From assembly GCA_031286065.1 (NCBI GenBank), contig JAITUZ010000036.1:1-42762 (forward strand): a DNA stretch of 42,762 nt, written 5' to 3'. The notes below the pieces were generated by a model. It was not told the DNA's origin, did no database searches, and worked only from the letters and a program-made list of their open reading frames with translations. This stretch comes from Candidatus Methanimicrococcus odontotermitis (lineage in GTDB: Archaea > Halobacteriota > Methanosarcinia > Methanosarcinales > Methanosarcinaceae). Positions 17,129 to 26,102 of this stretch are shown here, one piece after another; the stretch's first letter is position 1; each line of letters starts with the position of its first letter. The position numbers and the translations under genes are program-made.

Positions 17129-17923
17129 TTACTCGATTTTGAAAGCTTCTTCCGCAGAAAAGCCGCCGTGGACGACTGCGCTGATTCTTTTTGTCGTGCG
17201 CACGGGGTCATCCGACTGGAAAACATTTCTGCCGATGGCAACGCCTTTTCCGCCGGCTTCAAGCGAGTCGGCAATCATTTTCAGCAGGTCCGATTCGGAT
17301 TCCATGTGCGGGCCGCCCGCGATGATGACCGGAATCGGCGTTCCTTTGACGACTTCGCGGAAAGAGTCAATGTCACCGGTATAATTGGTTTTTACGATAT
17401 CCGCGCCGAGTTCTGCGGCGAGGCGGGCGGCGTGAGAAACGACATCTTTGCCGAATTCGGAAGTAATTTTCGGTCCGCGCGGGTAAACCATCGCCAAAAG
17501 AGGCATGCCCCATTCATCGCATTTTTGAGCGACGTGGCCGAAACCCGCAAGCATTTCCGGCTCGTCTTCCGCGCCGACATTCACATGAACCGAAACCGCG
17601 TCGGCGCCGACTTTTATGGCTTCTTCAACGGTTGTGACCAAAACTTTATGATTGACATTCGGGCCGACTGACGTGGACGCGGAAAGATGAATGATCAACC
17701 CGACATCATTGCCGTATCTTCTGTGGCCGTGCTTGGCAAGGCCCATGTGGCCGAGAACAGCGTTTGCGCCGCCGAGAGCCACTTTGTCGACCGCTTCCGG
17801 CAGGTTTGTAAGGCCGCGGATCGGCCCGACGCCGACGCCATGATCCATCGGGGCGATGATTGTTCTGCCCGTATCTCTTTTAACAAATCTTTCCATACGA
17901 ATGGATTTTCCGATCATGCTCAT
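17129..17923 (-). CDS. aroA': 2-amino-3,7-dideoxy-D-threo-hept-6-ulosonate (ADH) synthase
   Basis: Class I aldolase-type enzyme making ADH, the first step of the archaeal route to 3-dehydroquinate and aromatic amino acids. [13 protein letters not shown] (26-38) carries the DHGVxxGP signature of the ADH synthase branch (MJ0400 type), unlike the DHGVEHGP of archaeal fructose-bisphosphate aldolases. Tyr147 (VYPRG) and the Schiff-base Lys178 (IVKTNYTGD) are at the expected positions. 264 aa is the normal length. The start follows GAGG about 11 bases upstream, and a TATA box lies at 17983-17993. It is divergent from glyS. Some family members also act as FBP aldolase, which cannot be excluded. Confidence 0.85.
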   Translation of the reverse strand: MSMIGKSIRMERFVKRDTGRTIIAPMDHGVGVGPIRGLTNLPEAVDKVALGGANAVLGHMGLAKHGHRRYGNDVGLIIHLSASTSVGPNVNHKVLVTTVEEAIKVGADAVSVHVNVGAEDEPEMLAGFGHVAQKCDEWGMPLLAMVYPRGPKITSEFGKDVVSHAARLAAELGADIVKTNYTGDIDSFREVVKGTPIPVIIAGGPHMESESDLLKMIADSLEAGGKGVAIGRNVFQSDDPVRTTKRISAVVHGGFSAEEAFKIE

Positions 17924-17982
17924 AAAAATTCCTCTGCCATGGTTGGTTTTTAAAATTAGTAAGAATGTATGAAATGAATCTG

Positions 17983-17993
17983 TTTATATTTAA
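17983..17993 (-). promoter_or_regulatory. TATA box of the ADH synthase gene
   Basis: Minus-strand sense TTTAAATATAAA, followed by a predicted start about 25 nt on and a leader of roughly 40 nt. The 251-bp divergent region to glyS also holds CATATACAT and TTTAAATC elements (18079-18119) that could serve glyS; which one is used is not clear. Confidence 0.4.
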
Positions 17994-18174
17994 AGCTTTT
18001 AATATAGAAAAGGTTTGGTTCCGCCTTGTTTTCTTCATTCGCGGCGGTTTTTTCAAGAAGTTCAAAAAACCCGAATATCATATACATTCATTAAATCAAA
18101 GCGTATTAAAATTTAAATCGTATCAATTCTTTTCCATACCATTCTTGATTTGAATTTTAAATAGAGGCAATTTT

Positions 18175-19953
18175 ATGGATAAATATGACAAAGTGATGGA
18201 ACTGGCCAGACGCCGCGGTTTTTTGTGGAATTCATTTGAACTTTACGGCGGCGCCGCGGGATTCTTTGATTACGGCCCTCTCGGCTGCGCCGTTAAGAGA
18301 AAAATCGAAAATCTTTGGCGCAGTTTTTATGTTTTAAACGAAGGATGTATGGAAATCGAAGCGCCGACCATCGGCGTTGAAGATATTTTCATCGCGTCCG
18401 GTCACGTCGGCGGCTTTTCCGACCCGCTGACGGAATGCGGCGGCTGCGGCCAATCTTTTCGCGCCGACCATCTGATCGAAGCGCTCGGCATCGAAGGCGT
18501 TGGCGCGCTCAGCACCGATCGGCTGGACGAACTGATTCTCAAACACAGCATCGTCTGCCCCGAATGCGGCGGCAGCCTCGGAAAATCCTTTGAATTCAAC
18601 TTGATGTTCCAAACGAAAATCGGTCCGGGAACAGGCCGCCCGGGATATCTCAGACCCGAAACCGCGCAGGGAATGTTTGTCGATTTCCAGCGCCTCTCCC
18701 GATTCTACCGCGAAAAACTGCCTTTCGGCGCCGTTCAAATCGGAAAATCCTACAGAAATGAAATTTCTCCGCGCCAGGGCGTTTTGAGACTGCGCGAATT
18801 CACGCAGGCGGAATGTGAATTTTTCGTGGACCCCGATGTCAAAACGCACCCGAATTTTGACAAATATAAAGATATTAAGCTCACGCTTTATCCGCAGGCG
18901 CAGCAGGAAGACGAAAACGGAACAGCGATTCAGAAAACGGTCGGAGAAGCGGTCGCTGACGGAACGATCGCGCACGAGTTTTTAGCGTACTATGTCGCCC
19001 TGACGAATGATTTCCTGACTTGCGCCGGCATTTCTTCTAAAGACCTTCGTTTCCGCCAGCATTTGTCTGATGAGATGGCGCATTACGCCGTTGATTGCTG
19101 GGACGCGGAAATCAAAACGGACCGCTTCGGCTGGGTGGAAGCTGTCGGCATTGCCGACCGAACGGATTATGATTTGACCGCGCACGCGAAACAGAGCAAG
19201 ACCGACCTTTCCGTTTATATCGAATATCCTGAGCCGATTTTTGAAAAACGATTCATTGTCAAACCGGACATGGGCAAACTCGGCCCGCTCTTTAAAGGAA
19301 AAGCCAAAGCTGCCGGCGACGCACTTAAAGAACTCAGCGCAGACGCGATTCAAAAAGCCGGCGATGAAATTGAGATTTCCATTGACGGCGAGATATTTGC
19401 CGTCCCGAAAAATTTGATTTCTTTCGGCGAAGAAAACGTTAAAATATCGGGCAAAACCGTTGTTCCGCACGTCATTGAACCGTCTTACGGCATTGACCGG
19501 ATTACTTACTGCGTGATGGAGCACGCTTATGACGAAGAAGATTTGGCCGCCGCTTCTAATGAAGAAGATGAAGAAAACAGACGCATCATCATGAAATTCA
19601 GAAACGGGACGGCGCCGTATCAGGCGGCTGTTCACCCGCTGATGGGCAAACCGGAACTTTCCGCCGCCGCCAAAAAATTGTTCAATGAACTCGTGGCGTC
19701 AGGCATCATGTCGGATTATGACGAATCCGGAACGATCGGTAAACGTTACAGAAGAAATGACGAGATCGGCATTCCGTATTCGATAACGATCGACTTTGAC
19801 ACGATTGAAAAGGAAAACAAACCGGTCACAATCCGCGACAGAGATACGATGAAACAGATCCTTGTTCCTGCCGGCTGTTTGGTTTCCGTTATGAAAGAAT
19901 TGCTTTTAGAAGAAAAACGATTTGAAGAAAGCGGGGAAATCATTTCCCGCTGA
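18175..19953 (+). CDS. glyS: Glycyl-tRNA synthetase (alpha2, archaeal/eukaryotic type)
   Basis: Charges tRNA-Gly. A 592-aa class II synthetase: the N-terminal YGGAAGFFDYGPLG segment and a Cys4 element (CGGCGQSF then CPECGG, about 90-135) are typical of archaeal GlyRS. Motif 2 is YRNEISPRQGVLRLREF (about 193-209), motif 3 is PSYGIDRITY, and the C-terminal anticodon-binding domain begins near residue 480 (APYQAAVHPLM). Length is normal. ATG 18175 has a weak GAGG ten bases upstream. Single gene, divergent from ADH synthase. Confidence 0.95.
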   Translation: MDKYDKVMELARRRGFLWNSFELYGGAAGFFDYGPLGCAVKRKIENLWRSFYVLNEGCMEIEAPTIGVEDIFIASGHVGGFSDPLTECGGCGQSFRADHLIEALGIEGVGALSTDRLDELILKHSIVCPECGGSLGKSFEFNLMFQTKIGPGTGRPGYLRPETAQGMFVDFQRLSRFYREKLPFGAVQIGKSYRNEISPRQGVLRLREFTQAECEFFVDPDVKTHPNFDKYKDIKLTLYPQAQQEDENGTAIQKTVGEAVADGTIAHEFLAYYVALTNDFLTCAGISSKDLRFRQHLSDEMAHYAVDCWDAEIKTDRFGWVEAVGIADRTDYDLTAHAKQSKTDLSVYIEYPEPIFEKRFIVKPDMGKLGPLFKGKAKAAGDALKELSADAIQKAGDEIEISIDGEIFAVPKNLISFGEENVKISGKTVVPHVIEPSYGIDRITYCVMEHAYDEEDLAAASNEEDEENRRIIMKFRNGTAPYQAAVHPLMGKPELSAAAKKLFNELVASGIMSDYDESGTIGKRYRRNDEIGIPYSITIDFDTIEKENKPVTIRDRDTMKQILVPAGCLVSVMKELLLEEKRFEESGEIISR

Positions 19954-20189
19954 CTTTCATTTTGATTCGAATTTTTTTATTTACAGGGAATTCATTAAAC
20001 GCCGGGTCAAACCCGATAGAATGCGTGAAAAACGAATTTTAAAATACAATTTTGATTCGTTTTCAAATTATACAATTTTTCTTGAGTTGCTGTGCGAATA
20101 AATTTTTCAAAAACCACGTCTTTAAGATATGTTGAGCGGCAGATGCCGTTTTTAAAAATGAAAAGATATATATACGAGTTGGACGTATT
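19954..20189. other. Intergenic region downstream of glyS
   Basis: A/T-rich DNA with no gene I can support. A minus-strand frame at 20007-20204 has no ribosome binding site and poor composition. The stretch ends in a plus-strand TATA-like element, AAGATATATATACG (about 20161-20174), which could start the RNA described next. Confidence 0.4.
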
Positions 20190-20390
20190 TAGGAAATAAC
20201 TCAAATTTAATTGAGTACCATTTAAGCCTCTGTAAAATATAATAAATTAATCATACAATGTGCACTGAAAAAAAATGCAGCAGTAGCAAAAACGACACCT
20301 CCGTTAAAAAACACACCAATTTGTTCAGAATATAACTCCCCTCCTGAAATATCTGACAGCCCGTTTGTCTGAAACGGGTTTTCTTTTTTA
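20190..20390 (+). ncRNA. Possible small RNA or microprotein transcript
   Basis: A TATA box at about 20161-20174 predicts a start near 20190. The region ends in a clean terminator: CCCGTTT (20360-20366), five-base loop, AAACGGG (20372-20378), then TTTTCTTTTTT. The unit is about 200 nt. It contains a 25-codon frame (20258-20335, MCTEKKCSSSKNDTSVKK and a short end) without a ribosome binding site, and an imperfect CAAATTTAATTG palindrome near 20200. It could be a small RNA or a leader for nothing else. Evidence is only promoter and terminator signals. Confidence 0.3.
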
Positions 20391-20647
20391 TTTCTCCATT
20401 TTTTTTATTTCTCCGTTCATCAGATTTTTTTCCGTTTTTCAAAGTATACCCTTTTTGATCAGAATTGAAAAATCGGAGCTTGTTTGACCATTTTAAAATC
20501 CGCGCTTCCCGATTGCGGCGCAGCAATGCGCCAATACGTCAATACAGCAACGGCGGCGGCAGCGCGGCGGTCATGACGGCGCAGCCGAAAAATGACGAAA
20601 ATAATCGCCGCTTTGTGATGAATACGAATAAAAAGAAACGAGCACAA

Positions 20648-21442
20648 TCAGCAGAATGCCGTATAATACGCGCCGTTCTTTTGGACCGTAACGGGCACTT
20701 CAAAAAGCGCGGTCAGATTTTCATCCGTTAAAATGTCTTCTTTTTTGCCGTCGGCGAAAATCCTGCCGTTTTTGAGAAGGATCACACGGTTGATTTCCGG
20801 AATAATATCCGATAAATCATGCGTGACCAAAATAATATTTTTGCCGGCCCGGGCGATTGAGCTGACGGTTTTGCGGAATTGATCAATGGATTTCATGTCC
20901 AGGCTGTTGGTCGGCTCATCCAGGACAAGCGCTTTCGGATCGTGAACAAGCGCGCGCGCGATAAGCGCTTTTCGGGCTTCTCCCGATGAAATTTTCGTCA
21001 TTTTTTGACGCGCCAAATGATGAATGCCTAAAAACTTTAAAACTTCGTTCGCCATCGCCTTCATTTCGACCGTAACATCAAAAAAATCATCGTAAATGCC
21101 GGCGCTTGAAAAATATCCGGAAATAACGGTGTCAAAAACAGTATCGTCCCGAAGGCAAGTATATTGAAGGTCTGTCGTAATGATACCCAGCCGCTTGCGC
21201 AAATCGAATATGTTCCACATCTTTTCACCCATAATGTCCGCCCGAAGACCGGGAGCATCCGCAATCGGATAATATTCCCGAGTCAAGACTTTGATCAGAG
21301 AAGATTTTCCCGATCCGTTGGGACCGATGACAGCGATATTTTCATCTGCGCCAACCGTTAAAGAAATGCGGTCTAAAACGAATTTATCGTCTTTAATCAC
21401 GGAAACGTTTTGAAAATCAAGAAGAAGAGAGTCATCGCTCAT
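20648..21442 (-). CDS. ABC transporter ATP-binding protein (ModF-like)
   Basis: A single-domain ATPase of 264 aa: Walker A GPNGSGKSS (40-48), signature SSGEARK, Walker B ALVLDEPT followed by NSLDM, and the H-loop ILVTHD. The SSGEARK signature and overall plan resemble the COG1119/ModF group, which appear as lone ATPases without an adjacent permease. None is encoded nearby, so the transport partner, if any, is elsewhere. The start follows GAGG ten bases upstream. It lies 50 bp after the coiled-coil gene and may share that transcript. Confidence 0.8.
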   Translation of the reverse strand: MSDDSLLLDFQNVSVIKDDKFVLDRISLTVGADENIAVIGPNGSGKSSLIKVLTREYYPIADAPGLRADIMGEKMWNIFDLRKRLGIITTDLQYTCLRDDTVFDTVISGYFSSAGIYDDFFDVTVEMKAMANEVLKFLGIHHLARQKMTKISSGEARKALIARALVHDPKALVLDEPTNSLDMKSIDQFRKTVSSIARAGKNIILVTHDLSDIIPEINRVILLKNGRIFADGKKEDILTDENLTALFEVPVTVQKNGAYYTAFC

Positions 21443-21492
21443 AATAAAACCTCATCGGCGGTTACCGGATTAAAAAATTTGAATCATTTAAA

Positions 21493-22335
21493 TTACAGAT
21501 AAATTTGGATTCCTCCTAAAATATGATTATATTCGGAAACCATTTCCCGCGGCCCGCTGTAAGATGAAAGCAGCGACAGCCCTTCAAGGACGATCGTATT
21601 GTTCATGCACACGACATTGCCCTCATCGTGCTGTCTCACGGCAATCATTCTTTGATCCGCGCTCAAATGAACGAAATATCTGGATTTATTGAACCATTCT
21701 GAAGAAATCGAATCCGGGCTGTCGCGTCTGACAGAAACGTATATTTGGGACAGATTGAACGGCGCATTCGGAATCAAGCTTTCACTTGGCTTTGAATTCT
21801 TTTCCGCTTCGGAAGCATTCAATTTATCGTGAAGAGACGTTATGATATTTTTGTTCTCCGCTTCTTTTTGCTCCAAACGGCGGATGGTTTCCTGTAATTC
21901 TTTGACCACGGCCTCGTATTCCTTTTTTGTATCGGCGGCCGTTTGTCTGATATTTTTATCGAGGATGTCTTTGTATTTTTCTTCTAAAAGAGGTTCAATC
22001 GTGCTTTTGTGCTTTTCCCAGATGCTGGACGCGATGGCGTCTTTCTGGTCTTTTTTCAGTTCAAACATGAACGAAGAGTCGATCCTTTGCAATCCTCTGG
22101 CGAAATAATTGTAGGCTTGTTTTGAAACTAAGGAACAAATCCAAGTTTCGCCTGACTTGATCGTTCTTTCGGAATCATAATGCCTGTACACGCGTATGCC
22201 TTTATATGTGGAACTGATCCGGCCGCTCTCGTCCGCCAGAAAAGTCAAAACCGCCGTATTCTTTATATCCTCCCAATCTTCGTCGGCCAATCCGAATTCT
22301 TCATTGGTTTCATTTACCCATTGATTAAACTCCAT
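21493..22335 (-). CDS. Uncharacterised protein with central coiled coil
   Basis: 280 aa, family not recognised. Residues about 1-95 are a globular N-terminal part (YKGIRVYRHYDSERT, then FARGLQRIDSSFMF). Residues about 100-185 are highly charged and helical with heptad character (KKEYEAVVKELQETIRRLEQ, then KNIITSLHDKLNASEAEK), a probable coiled coil. The C-terminal about 85 residues are globular again, with the basic/aromatic stretch NKSRYFVHLSADQRMIAVRQ. It starts directly after the stop codon of the NYN gene, with GGGGGAGG inside that gene's end, so translation is coupled. It may be a partner or scaffold for the NYN nuclease-like protein; that is inference. Confidence 0.6.
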   Translation of the reverse strand: MEFNQWVNETNEEFGLADEDWEDIKNTAVLTFLADESGRISSTYKGIRVYRHYDSERTIKSGETWICSLVSKQAYNYFARGLQRIDSSFMFELKKDQKDAIASSIWEKHKSTIEPLLEEKYKDILDKNIRQTAADTKKEYEAVVKELQETIRRLEQKEAENKNIITSLHDKLNASEAEKNSKPSESLIPNAPFNLSQIYVSVRRDSPDSISSEWFNKSRYFVHLSADQRMIAVRQHDEGNVVCMNNTIVLEGLSLLSSYSGPREMVSEYNHILGGIQIYL

Positions 22336-22905
22336 TTATACCTCCCCCTTATTTTCCAAATCAATGCTGTCTTCGATGATTGGATTCTTCATTGAAAGCA
22401 AAGGCATTTTTTCCAGCTCGTGGAATTTGTCCGCCGATTGTATGACTGCTGACCCGACCGTGTTTGCAAAAGCGGCAACTTCGACCCTTTTGCCCGCGGC
22501 TTGGACATGCTGAATAGCCGGTATAAAATCTCGGTCGCCGCTGACAACGATTGCGACATCATAGTGATCTCTGAGAGCGTGTACCACCATTTCGCATGCC
22601 ATTGCCACATCGACTTCTTTTTGTTCCTGCCTGTTCGGGTCATACGCGTCTCTGACCACGACTCGAAAACCTAAGTAGCGAAGTTTGTCATGCAGTCTTT
22701 TTGATGCGTCTTCAAGCCCCATGGCGCCTTTGGAATCAAAAACGTATGCTGCCACCAGCTCTCTTGGACCGAGCAACTGCCGGACAAGAATTTCCAAGTC
22801 CAGCTTAAAAGGCAGCGATTTCATCGTATCAACGCTTCTGATGATGTTCCTGTAATCAATAAACATCATTACTTTGTTATTTTTGTTATCAGATCCTATT
22901 GCCAT
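22336..22905 (-). CDS. NYN (LabA/DUF88) domain protein, PIN-like RNase candidate
   Basis: A 189-aa protein with the NYN fold of the PIN superfamily. MMFIDYRNI (D17), KEVDVAMACEM (D99) and VSGDRDFIPAI (D124, D126) supply the acidic residues that bind Mg2+ in these RNases. EVDVAM and SGDxDF are the family hallmarks. Family members cut RNA or act in RNA-linked regulation. It is followed without a gap by the coiled-coil gene. The C-terminal about 25 residues are acidic and not conserved. The region upstream holds a tandem repeat. Confidence 0.8.
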   Translation of the reverse strand: MAIGSDNKNNKVMMFIDYRNIIRSVDTMKSLPFKLDLEILVRQLLGPRELVAAYVFDSKGAMGLEDASKRLHDKLRYLGFRVVVRDAYDPNRQEQKEVDVAMACEMVVHALRDHYDVAIVVSGDRDFIPAIQHVQAAGKRVEVAAFANTVGSAVIQSADKFHELEKMPLLSMKNPIIEDSIDLENKGEV

Positions 22906-23037
22906 TTTTACCGCCCGAAATCCGTTAAAACAATCGCTTTAAGTTTAATTTGTAATATGAACAGAAACTCTTCTCTGCGATTTTTATATTTCTAAAATAT
23001 CTTTTATCTTTAATTGTCTCTTTAATTTTATCTTTAA

Positions 23038-23108
23038 TAGTTTCTTTTAATGTTTCTTTAATAGTTTCTTTTATGTTTCTTTAATAGTTTCTTTTAATGT
23101 TTCTTTAA
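23038..23108. repeat. Tandem repeat, about 24-bp unit, three copies
   Basis: The unit TAGTTTCTTTTAATGTTTCT plus TTAA occurs at 23038-23061, 23062-23084 (one base shorter) and 23085-23108. Degenerate half-units (TCTTTAATTG, TCTTTAATTT) continue upstream to about 23005. It lies between the lipoprotein stop and the NYN gene start, so it may form or modify the NYN promoter; copy number could vary by slippage. Confidence 0.8.
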
Positions 23109-23121
23109 TGGTTTTTGTGAT

Positions 23122-23955
23122 TTATTTCTGTTTTCTAAAACCTGATTTTTCATCATCGATCAGATTTGTAATTTTGCGCAATTTTCGGATTTGATATCTG
23201 TACCAAAGAAAAACGACAATCATCGCTCCTATTAAAGCAGATAATAAAATCAGCAGATAAAACGGCGCGCTTTCACTGTAATATTTGACGCTGACAGAAG
23301 TCAGCGGACTGTTCCATTTTAAAATATTTCGGCCGTTTTCATCTTCTTCGAATGAATCCGGCGTCGGCGAAGCCGTTCCGATGATTCGGTTTCCGGTCAT
23401 CACTCCTTTTGGCAAAATAATTTGGATCGCTTCGGCGCCGTCATTAATGATGACCGATTCACTGCCGGACGGCGGACGGAACGTATAAACCAAAACACCC
23501 GTGAAATTTTCTTCAAAGCGGATGATCGGCGATTTTTTCAGATTTTCCGCCGAATAAACGGGTTTTTCCATGACCGGACTTTCAAGGAGAGCCGCGATTC
23601 CGTCTCCTGTTACAGTAAAGTTTTCAGCCGTAATGAAATAAATCTCTGTAAATTCCGGAGCTTCAAAAGAAAGCAGACTTGAATCGTAAAGAAGAGACAC
23701 TTCCTGTTGATCATTGACAAGACGGACAACTTGCACCGCTGAAGATTCGGAATCCACGAAATACGTACCGGATTCAACGATTTTGTCTTCATCTCCCGCG
23801 GCGGGCATGAAAATATTCAATTCATAAATATCCAAAACCGCGTCAATATCTTCCGCTTCCGTTGCGTTATTCGTTTCTGTCAGCGCGGACAAGCAGCCGC
23901 TTAAAGAAACCGCCGCGACAATTAAAATAAGAAACGGAAAAAGACTTTTTTTCAT
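23122..23955 (-). CDS. Predicted membrane-anchored lipoprotein
   Basis: About 277 aa from ATG 23955 (an ATG at 23979 would add eight residues). The N-terminus is a signal peptide with a lipobox-like end (MKKSLFPFLILIVAAVSLSGC), so the Cys is probably lipidated outside the membrane. A beta-rich extracytoplasmic domain follows, then one transmembrane helix near the C-terminus (LLILLSALIGAMIVVFLWYR) and a basic cytoplasmic tail. The architecture resembles archaeal DUF5803-type lipoproteins; I am not sure of that family. Function unknown. Monocistronic or read with cdc6 upstream. Confidence 0.65.
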   Translation of the reverse strand: MKKSLFPFLILIVAAVSLSGCLSALTETNNATEAEDIDAVLDIYELNIFMPAAGDEDKIVESGTYFVDSESSAVQVVRLVNDQQEVSLLYDSSLLSFEAPEFTEIYFITAENFTVTGDGIAALLESPVMEKPVYSAENLKKSPIIRFEENFTGVLVYTFRPPSGSESVIINDGAEAIQIILPKGVMTGNRIIGTASPTPDSFEEDENGRNILKWNSPLTSVSVKYYSESAPFYLLILLSALIGAMIVVFLWYRYQIRKLRKITNLIDDEKSGFRKQK

Positions 23956-24091
23956 AAGAATCAGAAGGATTTGAATCATAAATATGTTTTTATGGAAGTG
24001 ATTTTGCGCCGCCGAATGTGAACGGATTTTAAAAAAGAGACGGGAGAAAATTAAACCGCTTCCGCCCGTTTGTTTTAAATTTTATAAAAGT

Positions 24092-25345
24092 TCAAAAATA
24101 ACCGATTTTCGAGCTGTGATTATAATTCTGAAGCGGTCTCAGCTTATAGTCATCAAGCAACACATCGTGTATGTTTTTGACCGAAACGGACAAGGAAATT
24201 TCTTTTGTCCGGCCGTAGCGGCCCTTGCTGACAACAATGGCATTGATGATACCAAGCATATCAAGCTCGGAAATTAAGTCCGTTACGCGGCGATTTGTCA
24301 AAATATCCATATCAACGACTTTGCAGAACTTTCTGTAAATATTATACACTTCTCCCGTTGTAATGCTCTGCGATGAAAGGTTTTGGCTCAAAACGTTGGT
24401 GTTGAGCGTGACGATGCTGAACAAAACAAGTTTGGATTGCGTCGGAAGCGTGCGGATGACTTCAACGACGCGGTCAACTTCAATCTTATCCTGCGCGATG
24501 CGGACATGGAGTTCCGTAACGAGTTTATCTTCACGGCGCTCAGCGATTTCTCCGGAAACGCGAAGCAAGTCCAAAGCGCGGCGGGCGTCTCCGTGTTCTT
24601 GAGCGGCCAAAGCGGCGCACATCGGAATGACTGAGCCGTCCAGCACATTTTCATTGTACGCGATTTCCGCGCGCTGATAAAGAATGTCACGGATTTGGTC
24701 GGCATCATAAGGCGGATAAATGATTTCTTCTTCGCCGAGAGAACTTTTGACGCGCGGGTCTAAAAAGTCAGTGAACTTCAAATCGTTGGAAACGCCGATG
24801 ATGCTGACGCGAGCCTGTTTTAAACCGGAGTTGATACGGGATAAGTTATAGAGAACGTCATCGCCTTTTTTGACAAGCTTATCGATTTCATCCAAAATGA
24901 CAATTAAAACCTGTTCTTGACCGTCCAAAGCTTCTTTAAATTTATTAAAGACATAATCGGTAGGCAACCCCGTTGTCGGAATCTCTTCGCCGAAATGCCG
25001 GGCTAAATTCGCCAAAAGTCTGTATTGCGTGTCAACGACTTCACAATTCACATAAATGACACAGCATTTGACACCCATTTTTTCGCCCATGTTCTCAAGC
25101 TCTTTGCCGACATACCGCGTCACCGCTGTTTTTCCGGTCCCCGTTTTACCGTAAATAAGAATATTGGACGGCGTTTCACCGCGAAGCGCAGAAACCAAAA
25201 TCGTTGCCAGCTCCTCCGTTTGTTCATCGCGGTGAACTAAAACATCGGGAGTGTATGAATGTCTGAGAACATCTTTGTCTTTGAAAATGGATTCGTTTTC
25301 AAGAAGGCGTTGGAATAAATTATTGAGGGAGTTTGTCATAATCAT
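24092..25345 (-). CDS. cdc6: Orc1/Cdc6 replication initiator
   Basis: Binds origin recognition boxes and loads the MCM helicase. About 417 aa: Walker A GKTGTGKT (66-73), Walker B LIVILDEIDKL, sensor region IIGVSNDLKF, and a C-terminal winged helix (ITTGEVYNIYRKFCKVVDMD, then RRVTDLISELDMLGII). ATG 25345 is chosen because AGGAG lies six bases upstream; in-frame ATG 25339 and TTG 25366 are alternatives. Archaeal cdc6 genes commonly sit next to an origin, and the upstream DNA carries an ORB-like element. Confidence 0.95.
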   Translation of the reverse strand: MIMTNSLNNLFQRLLENESIFKDKDVLRHSYTPDVLVHRDEQTEELATILVSALRGETPSNILIYGKTGTGKTAVTRYVGKELENMGEKMGVKCCVIYVNCEVVDTQYRLLANLARHFGEEIPTTGLPTDYVFNKFKEALDGQEQVLIVILDEIDKLVKKGDDVLYNLSRINSGLKQARVSIIGVSNDLKFTDFLDPRVKSSLGEEEIIYPPYDADQIRDILYQRAEIAYNENVLDGSVIPMCAALAAQEHGDARRALDLLRVSGEIAERREDKLVTELHVRIAQDKIEVDRVVEVIRTLPTQSKLVLFSIVTLNTNVLSQNLSSQSITTGEVYNIYRKFCKVVDMDILTNRRVTDLISELDMLGIINAIVVSKGRYGRTKEISLSVSVKNIHDVLLDDYKLRPLQNYNHSSKIGYF

Positions 25346-25366
25346 TAATTCTCCTGTTAAGACCAA

Positions 25367-25830
25367 TCAGACAGTCGGAAAAAGCGGCTGCCAAAATATA
25401 CGCTGCCGTATTTTTTCTGATTTTAGTGTTTGCGCGATAATCGGAAAAATCCGATTCCTTTTTTTCAAAACATCATCGGATATTTGCCGGGCCGGCAATA
25501 TTTTTGAAAAATCAATCAAATTGTGAATTGAATCGGAAAGGTTTTCCCGCCTTCTTTGAAATTCGGCCGCTAAAGCATTTGGACGAGTCCCGATGAAATT
25601 TCAAACTTCCGGCTTAATATTTTCGTTGCGGCATGTGAAAATATTACATACAATAATGCCGGTGTTTTCAAACCGGCGTATTTTTGTATCAAATATCCAA
25701 GAGAAGCAAAGGTATTAAAGCTTATGGGATTGTAACCCCTTTATTTCCGATGGAAAACAAGAAACGGTTGACATCCTGAATATATAAGTTTTTTATCCCG
25801 GCCGAGTCATTTCTTAAAAAAAGACCTGTG
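25367..25830. other. Candidate replication origin upstream of cdc6
   Basis: A/T-rich intergenic DNA next to the initiator gene. It holds an ORB-like element (25735-25757), a 7-bp dyad AATCGGA/TCCGATT (25439-25456), and a hairpin GCCGGT (25658-25663) / ACCGGC (25672-25677) followed by TATTTTTG. Only one good ORB was found by eye; most archaeal origins have two or more, so the origin call is moderate. Confidence 0.45.
25735..25757 (-). promoter_or_regulatory. Origin recognition box (ORB)-like element
   Basis: The plus strand reads ACCCCTTTATTTCCGATGG followed by AAAA. This is the reverse complement of the euryarchaeal ORB plan (TTCCA-x-TGGAAA core then a G-string): ACCCCTTT is the G-string, TTTCC and TGGAA the dyad halves. 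It differs from the classical consensus by one missing base and two centre substitutions. It lies about 390 bp upstream of the cdc6 start. Confidence 0.5.
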
Positions 25831-25836
25831 CTTCAA

Positions 25837-26049
25837 ATGAAAAACAAACCCAAGAGCAACGGCATAAACAGATTTTCCGAGTTATCGAAAACGAGAAGAG
25901 CTGAAAATAAGATTTCCGATGGAACGATTATTTTTTCAAAAAAGCATGGCTGTGAAAAATCATGCCGCGGCGAAAAATCATACGGCTGTAAAAAGAATAC
26001 CGGCTGCCGCGAAAATATTAAAACAACTGAAAAAAAGTTGAACGAATAA
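25837..26049 (+). CDS. Small Cys/Lys-rich protein near the copper genes (candidate)
   Basis: A 70-residue frame from ATG 25837. The first half is Lys/Ser-rich. The second half has four Cys in KHGCEKSCRGEK, SYGCKK and NTGCREN, a density suggestive of metal binding, though fewer than in classical metallothioneins. A good TATA box (AATATATAAG, 25779-25788) predicts a start near 25810, giving a leader of under 30 nt; there is no Shine-Dalgarno site. It is convergent with copA-csoR-copZ. No family recognised. The promoter and Cys pattern are the only support. Confidence 0.4.
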   Translation: MKNKPKSNGINRFSELSKTRRAENKISDGTIIFSKKHGCEKSCRGEKSYGCKKNTGCRENIKTTEKKLNE

Positions 26050-26102
26050 TAAAATCAAAAAAATGAAAAGCCGAGCAAATAAAAAGAAAAGCGGATAAGA
26101 AG

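Noticed and set aside
20251-20526. 91-codon minus-strand frame between the small RNA candidate and the ABC gene
   Set aside because: Crosses the plus-strand terminator hairpin, Lys/Arg-rich low-complexity start, no ribosome binding site.
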